From IMG/VR virus record IMGVR_UViG_3300045974_001005, positions 1 through 57,366 of that record: a stretch of 57,366 bases of DNA; one strand, 5' to 3'. Source of the stretch: a virus. Below, one piece after another: positions 36,657 to 46,010 of the stretch; positions within the stretch are counted from its first letter, which is position 1; every line of letters starts with the position of its first letter. The notes below the pieces were generated by a model that did no database searches, was not told the origin of the DNA, and saw only the letters and a program-made list of their open reading frames with translations. The position numbers and the translations under genes were made by a program.

Positions 36657-36934
36657 TATGTCTCCTTGATTTTTAGAAAAAAGTGATCTACCAGCACGCG
36701 CCCGTCTTCGGTTTGGGCGGTGACGATGATTTTGTAGGTGCTACCAACTGTCCCGCCTTTGAGCCAAAGCCGGATGCGCGGATCAAACAAGAACAGGCCA
36801 TCAAGGATCAAATCCGGCGGTTCTATGGTGGCGCTGCCGCTTTTGAGGTTGTCGCCAGGCGTTAAATCATCTTCATAGGTAATCGTGTAGGATTCGCGCT
36901 CGGTGGCTTGTTGGGAATAGGTGCCTAATTTCAT
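36656..36934 (-). CDS. Small fibre-tail adaptor-like protein
   Basis: 92 residues, all-beta. The motif DLILDGLFLFDPRIRLWLKGGTVG and the end VDHFFLKIKET match a common small virion protein that sits between tail and fibre genes and is thought to link fibres to the tail. Overlaps the neighbouring gene by four bases. Confidence 0.7.
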   Translation of the reverse strand: MKLGTYSQQATERESYTITYEDDLTPGDNLKSGSATIEPPDLILDGLFLFDPRIRLWLKGGTVGSTYKIIVTAQTEDGRVLVDHFFLKIKET

Positions 36935-38106
36935 GGAATTCGCCTCATGGTTCGATCGACAAAGCCGCGCCGCATCGTGCGTTCCAGATAGGCACGGCGC
37001 ATTGTGCGTTCAGGTGGATCGAATGCGGCGATATTGGACAGGGCAAAACCTTGCACCTTGGTACCGCTGGCGACCACCGCTTGCGCAAATTGGGTGCGCA
37101 TGGCGTTGCCATTGGCAGACGCCATGCCATTGCTGATCCCGCTGCCTGAACGGATGACAATGGCATTGCCGCTGACGGTCGTACTCACTGCCAATGTTGC
37201 GCTGGCACTGGCCCAGGCTTGTGCCGCCCCGGTCACACTGGTTTGACTGGTCGTGGTAGCACTGGCAAAACGGCTTGCCACCGCCCAAGCCGAAACGGCC
37301 ATAGAGGTGCTACTGCTGCCATTGGCCACTTGCCAGCGCACCGCATTGCCGTCCAGATTGGCCGCACCATTCACCGTTGCCGCCATCGACAAGCTGCGCG
37401 TTGCATTGCCCGCTGCCGATACCATGGCGCTGCTGGCACCCGTCCCAAACCGGATAATCACCGGATTGGCGCTGATACTGACGCTGCTGTTCACCATGGC
37501 ATCAGCGCGTTGAAGCACTTGCGCATTGCCAAGCAACGATGATGGCGCGCTGACTGTGCCGTTGCCGGATTGCCGGATTTGGGCGCTGCCATTGATACCC
37601 ACCGTCACCACCGTCATACCGCTCGGGATATTGGTTTGCGCGCTGCCTGTGACAATGCTGGTCACCATCACGCTGGCACTGGCTGACTGGCGCACGGTGG
37701 CGTTGCCATCGGGATTGCTGATGGCGGGCGCGCTGCCACTTGCCGAGACCACGCGGCTGGCGCTGCCCTGCACGCTGGCCACGCCGGACACGCTGCCTGA
37801 TGCTATCTTGACGAGGGTGGCAACGCCATTGAAGCCAGTAGACGCGCTGCTTTGGCCGCTGGCGCTTTGATTGATGACGCCCGATAGCGCGGCGCTGGCC
37901 GAACCATTGACGCTGCCGCCCGCGCTACGTAGGCAAACTCCATTGCCGCTGACCGTGGTTTGGCCCTGCACGCTGCCTGTTGCGCCCACCAGGATCACGG
38001 CAGAACCGGCGAGATTGGCGGCAACCGTGATCGTTCCCGCTGCTTCGGCAACGGGAACGCCGGTATTGCCGTTCAGGGTGTCGGCGTTGAGGGCAAACAG
38101 GTTCAC
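36931..38106 (-). CDS. Repeat-rich fibre or spike protein with 16 twenty-residue repeats
   Basis: 391 residues from a GTG start behind GAGG. Residues 34-352 divide cleanly into 16 tandem units of 20 residues (one has 19), most beginning Gly-Asn-Ala or Gly-Ser-Ala followed by alternating hydrophobic and Ser/Thr/Gly residues. This periodicity is typical of a beta-solenoid. The C-terminus carries three E/D-R-T-M-R-R boxes (366-389), perhaps a docking tail. The last six-residue box is followed by only two residues. Probably an extended fibre shaft. Almost free of charged residues inside the repeats. Confidence 0.72.
   Translation of the reverse strand: MNLFALNADTLNGNTGVPVAEAAGTITVAANLAGSAVILVGATGSVQGQTTVSGNGVCLRSAGGSVNGSASAALSGVINQSASGQSSASTGFNGVATLVKIASGSVSGVASVQGSASRVVSASGSAPAISNPDGNATVRQSASASVMVTSIVTGSAQTNIPSGMTVVTVGINGSAQIRQSGNGTVSAPSSLLGNAQVLQRADAMVNSSVSISANPVIIRFGTGASSAMVSAAGNATRSLSMAATVNGAANLDGNAVRWQVANGSSSTSMAVSAWAVASRFASATTTSQTSVTGAAQAWASASATLAVSTTVSGNAIVIRSGSGISNGMASANGNAMRTQFAQAVVASGTKVQGFALSNIAAFDPPERTMRRAYLERTMRRGFVDRTMRRIP
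37051..38007 (-). repeat. Sixteen 60-bp coding repeats in the fibre gene
   Basis: The DNA encodes 16 units of 20 codons, diverged in sequence but keeping G-(N/S)-A at the start of most units. The repeats are too diverged for simple slippage, so the period is probably held by structure. Confidence 0.7.
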
Positions 38107-38116
38107 GGAACGCGCC

Positions 38117-38551
38117 TCAGTCGATCATGACCGTCAGCGAACCGACTGGCAAGGTCAGGACATCGGTTTGATTCAAGGTCTTGGCGACCGTGAGCGAAGC
38201 CCAATACAGCAAATTGCCATTGGTGGCCGCATCGTACAGGCCAAAGTGCGTGACCGTTACCGGGGTGGCCCCGGCTTGCGCCGGAAAGGTCAGAATCAAG
38301 GCGTTGCTGGTACTGCCTGCACCGTTTGCCGGTACCGTCCAACCGGTAGCGACCGCGCCACCATTCGCCGTATTTTGCCGCGCATAACCCGGCCATGCGG
38401 CGGTGGTCACTTCGGTAGAGGTGACATTGCTGTCCTGCGGGCTGGCGGTATGCAGCGACGCCCAAACGCCGGTGGGTACCGGAAACGCCACCCCGCGCAA
38501 ACTCGAATTCAATACACTGACTTCCAAAAAATCGGACATGCTGCCTGGCAT
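38117..38551 (-). CDS. Small virion protein, tail-fibre-type with LHTASPQD motif
   Basis: 144 residues; AGGAG seven bases before the ATG. The segments GVWASLHTASPQDSN and ARQNTANGG belong to a widespread small phage structural protein located near fibre genes. The rest is beta-rich (THFGLYDAATNGNLLYWASL). Likely a baseplate or fibre-attachment component. Confidence 0.68.
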   Translation of the reverse strand: MPGSMSDFLEVSVLNSSLRGVAFPVPTGVWASLHTASPQDSNVTSTEVTTAAWPGYARQNTANGGAVATGWTVPANGAGSTSNALILTFPAQAGATPVTVTHFGLYDAATNGNLLYWASLTVAKTLNQTDVLTLPVGSLTVMID

Positions 38552-38627
38552 AGATAGACTCCTGTAGGATCAACATCGAAAGAAAAGACAAAAGCGAACA
38601 GAAACGGCATATCAGGACGGGATGGCG

Positions 38628-39290
38628 TCAAGGTGGATGGCGCAGCACGTTGGGATTGCCAACCGCCATCTGGTTGGGCGAGGTACCCATTTCAGACTGC
38701 ACCTTGAGGCCCAGCGCATTGGCAAAGGCGAGGTAATACGCATTGGCGCGTGCCGGGTCGGCGGCGTATTCGGCATCCTTGCTAAAGGCCCGGTACAGGA
38801 TGTAATCCAGCAACGCTGATTGATACAGGTCATCAAGCGAAATCACACCGCCTTGCGCAGCATTGACGGGGGCGGCGCTATAGATCACTTCCACATTGCC
38901 CGTGCCGGTATTGGGCGGATACACATAGAAATGGCGCAAATCCAGTTCCGAATAACAGTAGTGCTGTACCACGGTTTGCGCCGCAGCACCATGCCAGTTG
39001 GGTAATTGCGCATCGAGGATTTCACGGGCAACGATGCGTACCACGCTGCCGGGTACGTTGCGTACCACGTCAATCAATTGCACGGCATCCGCTGGCAAGG
39101 TTTGTTTGGTGCCGCTGGCCAAGGCAAATGCGACATTCTTGACACTGGCATTGGGCTTTTTGAGGACGATGTCACGCTGGCCATCGTTGAGCCAGTCGAG
39201 TAATTCCGATAATGGCCAGCGCACATTGGTGATGTCTTGCAGCAAGACGCCAGCGCGGGCAAGGATACTGTCAACCGTGATCGTGGGCAT
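38628..39290 (-). CDS. Head-tail connector / adaptor protein (gp6-like)
   Basis: 220 residues from ATG 39290 (AAGGAA upstream); 59 further codons in frame upstream do not read like protein. The N-terminal part RWPLSELLDWLNDGQRDIVL is a helical segment found in podoviral adaptor proteins; the middle is beta, and the C-terminal part is helical (LLDYILYRAFSKDAEYA), also typical. It should stack under the portal. Confidence 0.7.
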   Translation of the reverse strand: MPTITVDSILARAGVLLQDITNVRWPLSELLDWLNDGQRDIVLKKPNASVKNVAFALASGTKQTLPADAVQLIDVVRNVPGSVVRIVAREILDAQLPNWHGAAAQTVVQHYCYSELDLRHFYVYPPNTGTGNVEVIYSAAPVNAAQGGVISLDDLYQSALLDYILYRAFSKDAEYAADPARANAYYLAFANALGLKVQSEMGTSPNQMAVGNPNVLRHPP

Positions 39291-39378
39291 GGGTTCCTTG
39301 AAAAGTGAATGCACCTTTGGGTGCGTTGGGGGAAAAATGGAAATGCAATGCGGTGGCATTGCCGATTGCTTGCTGCAC

Positions 39379-40008
39379 CTACCTGAAAGGCCGGGGCTGT
39401 ACCCGGCTGCTGCCTGCTGCAAACCCTTTGCTGGCACGGATTCTGGCGTTGGTGCGCTCGCGTTCATACAACAGGGTGTAATTGGCCGACAGCGCCGGAT
39501 TGCTAAAGGCGTGGCCCGGTATGCGCATCAGTTGCGCCACCGTGCCGTAGCCAATCGCCATCGGGTAATCCCTGAGCAGCACATCGGCCAGCATGGTGGT
39601 GTTGCGGCTAGGTTTGGTGGCAACCTGACAAACCAACCCTTGTGGAAAGTCGCGCCAGGGTGCGCGATTGAGCACAATCCGGTTGTCGGGGTTTTCCAGC
39701 AACAGCGACGGGGTGCCCGCTGGTGTGTCGGGCAACCATACTTGCCCGCTGGGCTCATGGCTGATGGCAAGCGGCTGGCCGTCGAACCAGGCTTGCAAAA
39801 TGAACGTTTTTTCCTGACCGGGTGGCGTATCGAGGTCGTATTCCCGTTGATTCATCACTGCATCCATCGGGTCAAGCATCGTTTGCACCACAGCGGCATG
39901 GCTACAAAAGTCGATGGCGCATTGACGAATGTGCAGTTCGGCCAAGGGGGTTGAACAGCCAGTGACATACGGCAGCACATATGGCAAAAAATCGGTCAAG
40001 GTCGCCAT
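39379..40008 (-). CDS. Head completion / connector protein candidate
   Basis: 209 residues. It starts TLTDFLPYVLPYVTGCSTPLAE, a pattern common in podoviral connector proteins, then a beta-rich middle and a helical C-terminus with RERTNARIRASKGFA. The start overlaps the preceding gene by one base. Order after capsid and before adaptor agrees with a connector role. No catalytic motif. Confidence 0.62.
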   Translation of the reverse strand: MATLTDFLPYVLPYVTGCSTPLAELHIRQCAIDFCSHAAVVQTMLDPMDAVMNQREYDLDTPPGQEKTFILQAWFDGQPLAISHEPSGQVWLPDTPAGTPSLLLENPDNRIVLNRAPWRDFPQGLVCQVATKPSRNTTMLADVLLRDYPMAIGYGTVAQLMRIPGHAFSNPALSANYTLLYERERTNARIRASKGFAAGSSRVQPRPFR

Positions 40009-40475
40009 CAGCTTTTCCCCTTGGCGCGGGCGCGTGCCAGCGAGCGCGCATTGTAGGCAAAACGTTTGACATCGCGGGGCACCATTTTGTCGCCGACGCG
40101 TTCGTACACGGTCATGGTCGCGTTATCGAGGATTTCAATCACTTCCTCGGGCACAATCACCGGGATTGAACGCGGAATATTGAAGCCGTGCCCGTTGATG
40201 CTCAAAAACACCGCTTGCCGCCCGATATCGCCTTCGCCCGCATGAAGTGTCAACTCCATCTTGTCGCCACTCATGTGGTTGCCGTGATCGGCGACACGCA
40301 AGGTTTCAGCACGCGGCTTGTCGGTGTCAAGTTCATCGGGTTCATCGTCAAGCGTGGTGACGCTGCTGTCTTGCCGTGGCTTGGCTTGTTTGCGGGGCGC
40401 GGCTTTGCTGCTTGCGCCGTCCTGTTGCTCGTCGTCAAGCGTGGTCACAGTGGTTTCGTTGTTGGACATAGGCAT
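40008..40475 (-). CDS. Small virion protein of the head cluster
   Basis: 155 residues from ATG 40475 with AGGA close upstream. The first 60 residues are disordered and hold two copies of VTTLDDE; the C-terminal 90 residues are conserved-looking (FNIPRSIPVIVPEEVIEILDNA). Proteins of this kind lie right after the major capsid gene in Bcep22-like phages. It may be a minor capsid or decoration protein; the function is not established. Confidence 0.62.
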   Translation of the reverse strand: MPMSNNETTVTTLDDEQQDGASSKAAPRKQAKPRQDSSVTTLDDEPDELDTDKPRAETLRVADHGNHMSGDKMELTLHAGEGDIGRQAVFLSINGHGFNIPRSIPVIVPEEVIEILDNATMTVYERVGDKMVPRDVKRFAYNARSLARARAKGKS

Positions 40476-40508
40476 TTTTCCTGTAAAAAGTGGGAGAGAA
40501 TTCAATCC

Positions 40509-40550
40509 AAAAATGCAAAGCGGCCCGCATGGTTTGCCATGGGGCCGCTT
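40509..40550 (-). terminator. Terminator after the major capsid gene
   Basis: AAGCGGCCC (40518-40526) pairs with GGGCCGCTT (40542-40550), and inside it CATGG pairs with CCATG around a TTTG loop, with one bulged G. On the minus strand TGCATTTTT follows. It would partly stop transcription behind the capsid gene and raise capsid expression over later genes. Confidence 0.7.
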
Positions 40551-40584
40551 GCTTGACTGCTTGCTTAATTGCTTGAATGGCTGG

Positions 40585-41586
40585 TTACGCGGTCACGGCA
40601 AATTCACCGCGTGCCATCCAGGCATCGTTCAAAATCACCGCGCCCTGCATGGCTTTCCAGCCGATGCGCCCGCGCTGGGCCAGTGGATCGGAGTCGGATG
40701 GCTTGGGATTGACCACCATCGGCGTCAAGGCAAACATGCCCCGCAATGCCACGATGGCATAGGCGTTGGCGGCGATGTACAAGGCGGGATAGACATCGGC
40801 ATTCGTGCCCGAAGTCGAGGTCATCACGCCTTTTGCGCCACCGGCATCAAGAAACGGTGCAAAAATGGTGGACGACAAATAGCGCACGTCTTCCACCTTG
40901 CCGATTTCGTTTTCGTAGGGAACCATCGCACCATACTTTTCCACTGGCACAAAGCAGGATTTGCCATCGGCCCCGACCATGTTGCGGATGTCCGCTTCCA
41001 TGTCAGGGTGAATCAGGCCGATATAGCTTTTGGCCACCGCTTCCGTACCCCATGCCGGGGTGGATTTGATCACCTTGGTGATTTGCATGGCGTTTTGCCG
41101 CTTCAATGCCTTGGTAATGCGGCGCTGCGCGGTCAGCGTGATCGGCGTATTGACTGCCGACCGGCTGGCCCCGTTGGCATACAGGACATTGGTACCGGCA
41201 CGCAGGATGCCAAAGCGCATCCGTTCAATCATTTGCGCCGCCTGTTCACCCAGGACTTCAATCCCTTCATTCAAAACATCGTCTTCGTGGGTGTCAAGCA
41301 CGATATCGGTAATCGTGATCAGGGAACCGTATTGCGAGAGCACACAGGAGACATCGGTGGAGGTCATGGTTTGCGAACCCGGTGTCACGCCTTCCGTCAA
41401 CACGGTCGGGGTGGGGTCAAGCGCGCTATAGCGCCGGAACGTGATGGTTTTGCTATTGCTGGCCGGGAGCGGCTTGCTTTGGCCAAAGCGCTCCAGCACC
41501 AGAAACGGGATGGCGCGTTTTAACAGTTCTTTTTCTGCATAAGCAGCGGTACGTGGGGAGATATCGCCGTAGTTGGTATTGCCCAT
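40585..41586 (-). CDS. Major capsid protein, N4-gp56 type
   Basis: 333 residues, the usual length for the N4-gp56 group of HK97-fold capsid proteins. Typical segments: an early basic helix with AAYAEKELLKRAIP, then KTITFRRYSAL, and a middle I-H-P-D-M segment. A strong terminator follows directly. A 186-bp gap without a gene separates it from the scaffold gene. Confidence 0.9.
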   Translation of the reverse strand: MGNTNYGDISPRTAAYAEKELLKRAIPFLVLERFGQSKPLPASNSKTITFRRYSALDPTPTVLTEGVTPGSQTMTSTDVSCVLSQYGSLITITDIVLDTHEDDVLNEGIEVLGEQAAQMIERMRFGILRAGTNVLYANGASRSAVNTPITLTAQRRITKALKRQNAMQITKVIKSTPAWGTEAVAKSYIGLIHPDMEADIRNMVGADGKSCFVPVEKYGAMVPYENEIGKVEDVRYLSSTIFAPFLDAGGAKGVMTSTSGTNADVYPALYIAANAYAIVALRGMFALTPMVVNPKPSDSDPLAQRGRIGWKAMQGAVILNDAWMARGEFAVTA

Positions 41587-41772
41587 GGTGTTTTTCCTTT
41601 GCGTTGAACGTGAAGAAAATCAAACCAGCCGCGTCACCGCACCTTGTCGGTGTGGCACGGGCCGGGGGAATGTGCCGGGGAGGCACGGCATGACAAGGAC
41701 TATCAGCCGGGATGCAAAACGGGAAGTTGAGAAAAAGAAAAGTGCAAAATCGGATTGAAAACAGAATTGAAT

Positions 41773-42690
41773 TTACGCAGCGTGCCAGGCGGCGGCAAAG
41801 TCATCCAGGGCGGGGGCCGGTTTGGGAAGCTGGATGCGCGACGAACGTACCCCTTCCGCCGCATCAAGGGAATCATCCATGCCGCCACCATGGCCGGATG
41901 TCGTATTCTGTGGGCGGGATTGTTTGAATTGGGTCAGCAAGGCAATGATTTCCTCGGCACTACCCGCTTCAATGACACGGGCGATGTCGGTTTGCTTTGC
42001 TGTCGGCTGTTGTGCGCGCCATGCCATGAATTCGGGCGATTGCACCACTTGCTCAAAATCGGCATGTGCGGCGGCAATCGCTTTGAAATGATGCTGCTGG
42101 CGTTCGCTGGTCAGTTGTTCAATCAACTGATCAACCTGAGCGGCAACCCCGTTGACACGCTGGCCCACCATTTGCTCGCATAGCTGTTCACACTGCTGCG
42201 TGACCAGAATCTTGACCAGGCGCACAAAATCCTCGCCGAAATCCTCGGCCAAGGATTTGGCCGGGTCACTCTCGCCCGCATTGGCCAAATCATCGCGGTT
42301 GGTGTTTGGGTCGGTGTCACCGTTCCCGGTTTGCGTTTCATTGGTGTTGGAACGCGCCATGGCCGCTTCGCGTGCGTCCAGATCACGTTGCCGTGTCTGC
42401 AATTGGGCTTCCAGATCGCTTAACCGTTGCAGTGCGTCGTGCATGGCCTTGGGGTCGGGTTCGCTGCCCGCGCCATCGTTTTCCTTGGACGCTGGCATGG
42501 TGTCGTTCTTCGCGGGCTTGGCCTTGTCGCTCATGCTGTCCGTGGTGTCGCCGGGGCCAGAGGTGGTACTCGTACCGTCGTCTGCATCGGCGCTCCCCAT
42601 GTCACCATCGGCAGGGAGGGAGTCATCACGATTGAATTCAGCGGCAAATTCATCTTCGCGGTCGGGAATGTCGGTGTCGTCTGTTTGCAT
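41773..42690 (-). CDS. Capsid scaffold protein
   Basis: 305 residues from ATG 42690. Very acidic N-terminal 60 residues, a coiled coil (residues 85-120, SDLEAQLQTRQRDLDAREAA), a helical middle with QLCEQMVGQRVNGVAAQVDQL, and a C-terminal helix that could bind the capsid shell. The composition and the place between portal and capsid genes fit a podoviral scaffold. No protease motif was found. Confidence 0.75.
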   Translation of the reverse strand: MQTDDTDIPDREDEFAAEFNRDDSLPADGDMGSADADDGTSTTSGPGDTTDSMSDKAKPAKNDTMPASKENDGAGSEPDPKAMHDALQRLSDLEAQLQTRQRDLDAREAAMARSNTNETQTGNGDTDPNTNRDDLANAGESDPAKSLAEDFGEDFVRLVKILVTQQCEQLCEQMVGQRVNGVAAQVDQLIEQLTSERQQHHFKAIAAAHADFEQVVQSPEFMAWRAQQPTAKQTDIARVIEAGSAEEIIALLTQFKQSRPQNTTSGHGGGMDDSLDAAEGVRSSRIQLPKPAPALDDFAAAWHAA

Positions 42691-42778
42691 AGGCAAAGCC
42701 TTTCAGGTAGTGGAAAAGGTGATGGCAACCGCCAGCGGCGGGCCAGAAAAACGGAAAGTGGGAAATGGGTGCAGGCGA

Positions 42779-43027
42779 TTACACCAGCGGCGACAAGTGC
42801 GGATTGTCTTGGCACAGCAGGTTGCGCAGTGCCAGCACTTGCGCCAGTGCGCCTTGGACATAGCCAAGCCGTTCGGGCTTGACGGTTGCCAGATCCGCGT
42901 AATACTGTGCCGTCAGGGCATCCAGCAGGCACAGCAGTTCCCTTGTTTGGCTGCTGCCCCGGTAGGCCAGAAATTCATGGGTTGCCGCATGCAATCGTGC
43001 GCGGCGTTCGTCGTTGGGTTCTGTCAT
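42779..43027 (-). CDS. Small conserved-looking protein of the portal-scaffold junction
   Basis: 82 residues, helical, starting at an ATG that overlaps the portal stop as ATGA. It is charged at the N-terminus (NDERRARLHAATHEFL) and has a Leu-rich middle. Probably a small head-assembly protein; no known domain. Confidence 0.6.
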   Translation of the reverse strand: MTEPNDERRARLHAATHEFLAYRGSSQTRELLCLLDALTAQYYADLATVKPERLGYVQGALAQVLALRNLLCQDNPHLSPLV

Positions 43028-45348
43028 CCATCCATCTCCGCTGTTTCAATCCCGCGTCGCTCGCCCACATTGGCCCCAACTTGCCCACCGACCGGATCGC
43101 GTTGCCGGGTATCCGGGAAAACCGGGGGCGGGGTGGCACTAATTGCTGGTTCAATGGTGGTCGGGGTGGTCGCCGTGGGCAAGTTATCAGGCGGGGCCGG
43201 ATTGACGGGGGGCGTGTTGCCTGAGACACCTTTGCCGCCCGTTTTATCGATCCAGCCAGCCGATTTCAGGATGGCATCACCAGCGGGGGCGATTTCGGGG
43301 CGCTCGGTGGCCACGCCACCGGCTTGCATCCCGGCATAAGCGGCATCGACATTGGTTTTAAGGGCAATCGCACGAATACGCTCCACCTCGGCCAGCGCTT
43401 TATCGAGTTCCGCTTGCGTTTTTTGCAGATTCAACTGTGCCGCTTGTTGCTGAAGGTCTTGCATCTGCGCCTGCATTTGCTGTTGTCGCTTATTGGACTC
43501 GGTGTTTTGTTCGGCGCTGACTTCTTCTTCGGTCTTGACGATGGAAGACAGGTCGTGTGCTTCCGCTCGTTGCCGTAGCAATTCTTCCCGCTTGATATAC
43601 GGCGCATCGTCGGGTTGAATGGTGGCGGCAAATTGATCGAGTTGTTGCGCCCGGATTTCCTTGGCCATCAAGGAAGCCGTACCGCGTGCCTTGATATCAA
43701 AATCGCCCTTGCAGCCGTTATCCGGGTTGAACTGCATATTCCAGCGGTACAGCGATTCGATGAAGGTGCGGGTCACGCCTTCATCGTAGTTGGTAATCAA
43801 ATCCTTCATCACGATACTGGCGTTGGCCATCAGCATTGACATGCCGGACGCGGTACCCGCTGCGCCCTGGGTGGCGTTTTCTCCTTGCATGTAGCGCGGG
43901 ATGGCGGTGACATCATCCGAATTGCGCTTGAACATTTCAATCAGGGGCATCAATTCTTCCAGGCCATTGGGTAAGGTGATCACGCGCACGGCGGGGCTGG
44001 CCGGGTCTTCGCCGTTTCTGGCCCAAATCTTGAACGGAAACATGTCATCGGCCTTTTCGGCGCTGGAGAGTAGCCGCATGTTGACTTCAAGCTGGGGGCC
44101 AGCGGTGAGTGCCGCGTTATCCAGTACCATGCGTGTCCCGGCGTTGATCATGGTTTGATCGTCGCGCATGATGGCGGCAAAGCCATCGCCGAACAGGCTG
44201 GTTTCATCCTTGTCGCAGTAGTACAGGTGATACGGCCAAGTCACGCCATTGATCGGTTGCAAGGCCACTTTGATAACATCACCATTGGGCAGCAACCAGA
44301 CATTGGCGAAAAAGGTTTCATGCATGCGCGCCATCGGCACCTCCACCCCGCTGCTGGCCAGCAATTCCCCATCGATCCAACCCCAGCGCTCCAGCACTTC
44401 ATAGCGGCCATCGTCTTTGCTTTGGCTGCTTGATCGTTCCCCAATGGAACGGATTTCGGCATCAAAGTGCAGCGGCGTTTGTGCGCCTCTGGGGTTGGCA
44501 AGAATATAGTCCTTGATTTTTTGCCCATTGAATGAGCGTTTCTTTGCAAGTTCCGACATATCCGAACGCGTCATCAGGTGGCGCTCAAACACATAGCGGC
44601 ACTGTGACAGTTCGGTTGCCGACATATCCGGGTAAAAGCGCCAGATTGGCACGTAATCGACAAAGGGCACCACATAGGACTCGGTTTTCATGCGCCACGC
44701 CCGGTTTTCCATGACAAACTTGACACGGGTTTTGCGTTCGACCAAGGGCGCTTTCAGGATGCCGGTACCGTACAGGTGGCCCGAATGCAAGACTTTGCGT
44801 GCCGCATCCTTGTAGCGCGATTCGTTAAGCTGGTCATCGATCACCTTGGTCATTTTCTTGGCCGCATCCTTGACCAGCTTGGCTACAGCCGCTTCCATTT
44901 CGGCGGGCGTGGGCTGGCGCGCAAGCTGCTCCGTCATGGCGTTCGCAATTTCCTGCAAGGTATCAATATCAATCGATGGTACTGGCGTGGGTTCGGCTGT
45001 CCAATTCCGGTCGGAATTGCTGGGGAACAGCAAATCGGCAACGCGGGCGTCCACCGTCTTGACTTTGACACGGGTCGCACGAACAAAGGCTTTGGAGCGG
45101 TTTTTGCCGATCAAGGATTCAATCTCGGGCTCATAGATACCGCGATACTGGCGCAAATCGGTCAGCCATCGCTCTTCTGTTTCGCGTCGATCCACTACCG
45201 CACGGGTAAATTCAGCCAGCAGCGTAGTACCAAGCGCATCCAAAGCCACATACGCGCTGTTGCCATCCTCAGTCATGCCTTGAAGGGCGGCGGCGATGTA
45301 TTCCTGTTCGGCTGCTCGAATGATGTTGTGTTCTGGATCGTCATTCAT
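43024..45348 (-). CDS. Portal protein, Bcep22-like
   Basis: 774 residues. Typical parts: the Y-E-P-E-I-E stretch and the RVKVKTVDARVADLLFP segment near residue 95-110, the wing domain, a long stem with IPRYMQGENATQGAAGTA, and a C-terminal Gln-rich coiled coil (about 600-670) that acts as barrel. A proline-rich tail (about 705-760) follows. The portal forms the dodecameric gate through which DNA is packed and ejected. Confidence 0.9.
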   Translation of the reverse strand: MNDDPEHNIIRAAEQEYIAAALQGMTEDGNSAYVALDALGTTLLAEFTRAVVDRRETEERWLTDLRQYRGIYEPEIESLIGKNRSKAFVRATRVKVKTVDARVADLLFPSNSDRNWTAEPTPVPSIDIDTLQEIANAMTEQLARQPTPAEMEAAVAKLVKDAAKKMTKVIDDQLNESRYKDAARKVLHSGHLYGTGILKAPLVERKTRVKFVMENRAWRMKTESYVVPFVDYVPIWRFYPDMSATELSQCRYVFERHLMTRSDMSELAKKRSFNGQKIKDYILANPRGAQTPLHFDAEIRSIGERSSSQSKDDGRYEVLERWGWIDGELLASSGVEVPMARMHETFFANVWLLPNGDVIKVALQPINGVTWPYHLYYCDKDETSLFGDGFAAIMRDDQTMINAGTRMVLDNAALTAGPQLEVNMRLLSSAEKADDMFPFKIWARNGEDPASPAVRVITLPNGLEELMPLIEMFKRNSDDVTAIPRYMQGENATQGAAGTASGMSMLMANASIVMKDLITNYDEGVTRTFIESLYRWNMQFNPDNGCKGDFDIKARGTASLMAKEIRAQQLDQFAATIQPDDAPYIKREELLRQRAEAHDLSSIVKTEEEVSAEQNTESNKRQQQMQAQMQDLQQQAAQLNLQKTQAELDKALAEVERIRAIALKTNVDAAYAGMQAGGVATERPEIAPAGDAILKSAGWIDKTGGKGVSGNTPPVNPAPPDNLPTATTPTTIEPAISATPPPVFPDTRQRDPVGGQVGANVGERRGIETAEMDG

Positions 45349-45398
45349 AATAGTGTGAGAGGTTCAAAAAATGATAGGAAGAAGATCAAGGGATAGTT

Positions 45399-45424
45399 CA
45401 ATAATTTCCACAAGGGAATTATTG
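45399..45424. repeat. Strong inverted repeat between the divergent portal and cargo genes
   Basis: CAATAATTTCC and GGGAATTATTG form an 11-bp stem (one wobble pair) around ACAA. It ends 35 nt before the cargo gene start. No T-run follows on either strand, so an operator or a leader hairpin is more likely than a terminator. Confidence 0.5.
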
Positions 45425-45459
45425 TGTCGATGAATTCATTTGCGCAAAGGAAGATTGAA

Positions 45460-46002
45460 ATGATGTTAAATAATTTAGAAATAGTGACGAAGTTTCTGGC
45501 CGTTTTAATTGCTTTAATTGCCCTTGTAGTGAATGCATATTATTCACGCCTCAGATTCCAACATGACCAGGCATCAAGAAGCATTTCTGCGTCCGAAGGA
45601 TTGCTTAATCAATGGACTTCAGAGGAAATGAGAATTGCAAAGACGTTTATTCTGGAAGAGCTAAGGCAAAAGTTTGCCCCTGAATTAGGCTTTTCCAAAC
45701 TCCCTGTCGATGCGCAAAATATGGTTGTTCCGGTAAGCCACCTTTGTGATCGCATTGCAATGCGCATGATTTTCGGCGAGGCAAATGAAGCCTTGTTGAT
45801 TACGATGCTTGGAGAGCGATTGGTCCATTTGTGGGATACTTTACAGCCATACATTGAACACGAACGGAAACATAGAGAGGGTAATTCGCCTGGGGAATAT
45901 CAAGTATTTTTTGAGGCAATGGCTCAAAAGATTAAAAAAATGAATATAAGCAAATTGCGGCATGATTACGTTAAAAAATATTTGAAGACACGTATTGCAT
46001 AG
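45460..46002 (+). CDS. Membrane-anchored cargo protein between portal and terminase
   Basis: 180 residues; AAGGAAG seven bases before ATG 45460 decides the start over an upstream GTG. One N-terminal membrane segment (about 10-28, FLAVLIALIALVVNAYY) is followed by a soluble helical domain with a Trp-Thr-Ser-Glu-Glu segment and a later R-I-A-M-R-M-I-F-G stretch. The layout resembles DUF4760-type single-pass proteins. It is AT-rich, points against the late genes, and is flanked by hairpins, so it is a cargo gene expressed on its own. Superinfection exclusion is a plausible role but not shown. Confidence 0.7.
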   Translation: MMLNNLEIVTKFLAVLIALIALVVNAYYSRLRFQHDQASRSISASEGLLNQWTSEEMRIAKTFILEELRQKFAPELGFSKLPVDAQNMVVPVSHLCDRIAMRMIFGEANEALLITMLGERLVHLWDTLQPYIEHERKHREGNSPGEYQVFFEAMAQKIKKMNISKLRHDYVKKYLKTRIA

Positions 46003-46010
46003 GGGAATTT

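Noticed and set aside
41587-41772. 23-codon ORF between scaffold and capsid genes
   Set aside because: No ribosome-binding site, Pro/Arg-rich, likely chance.
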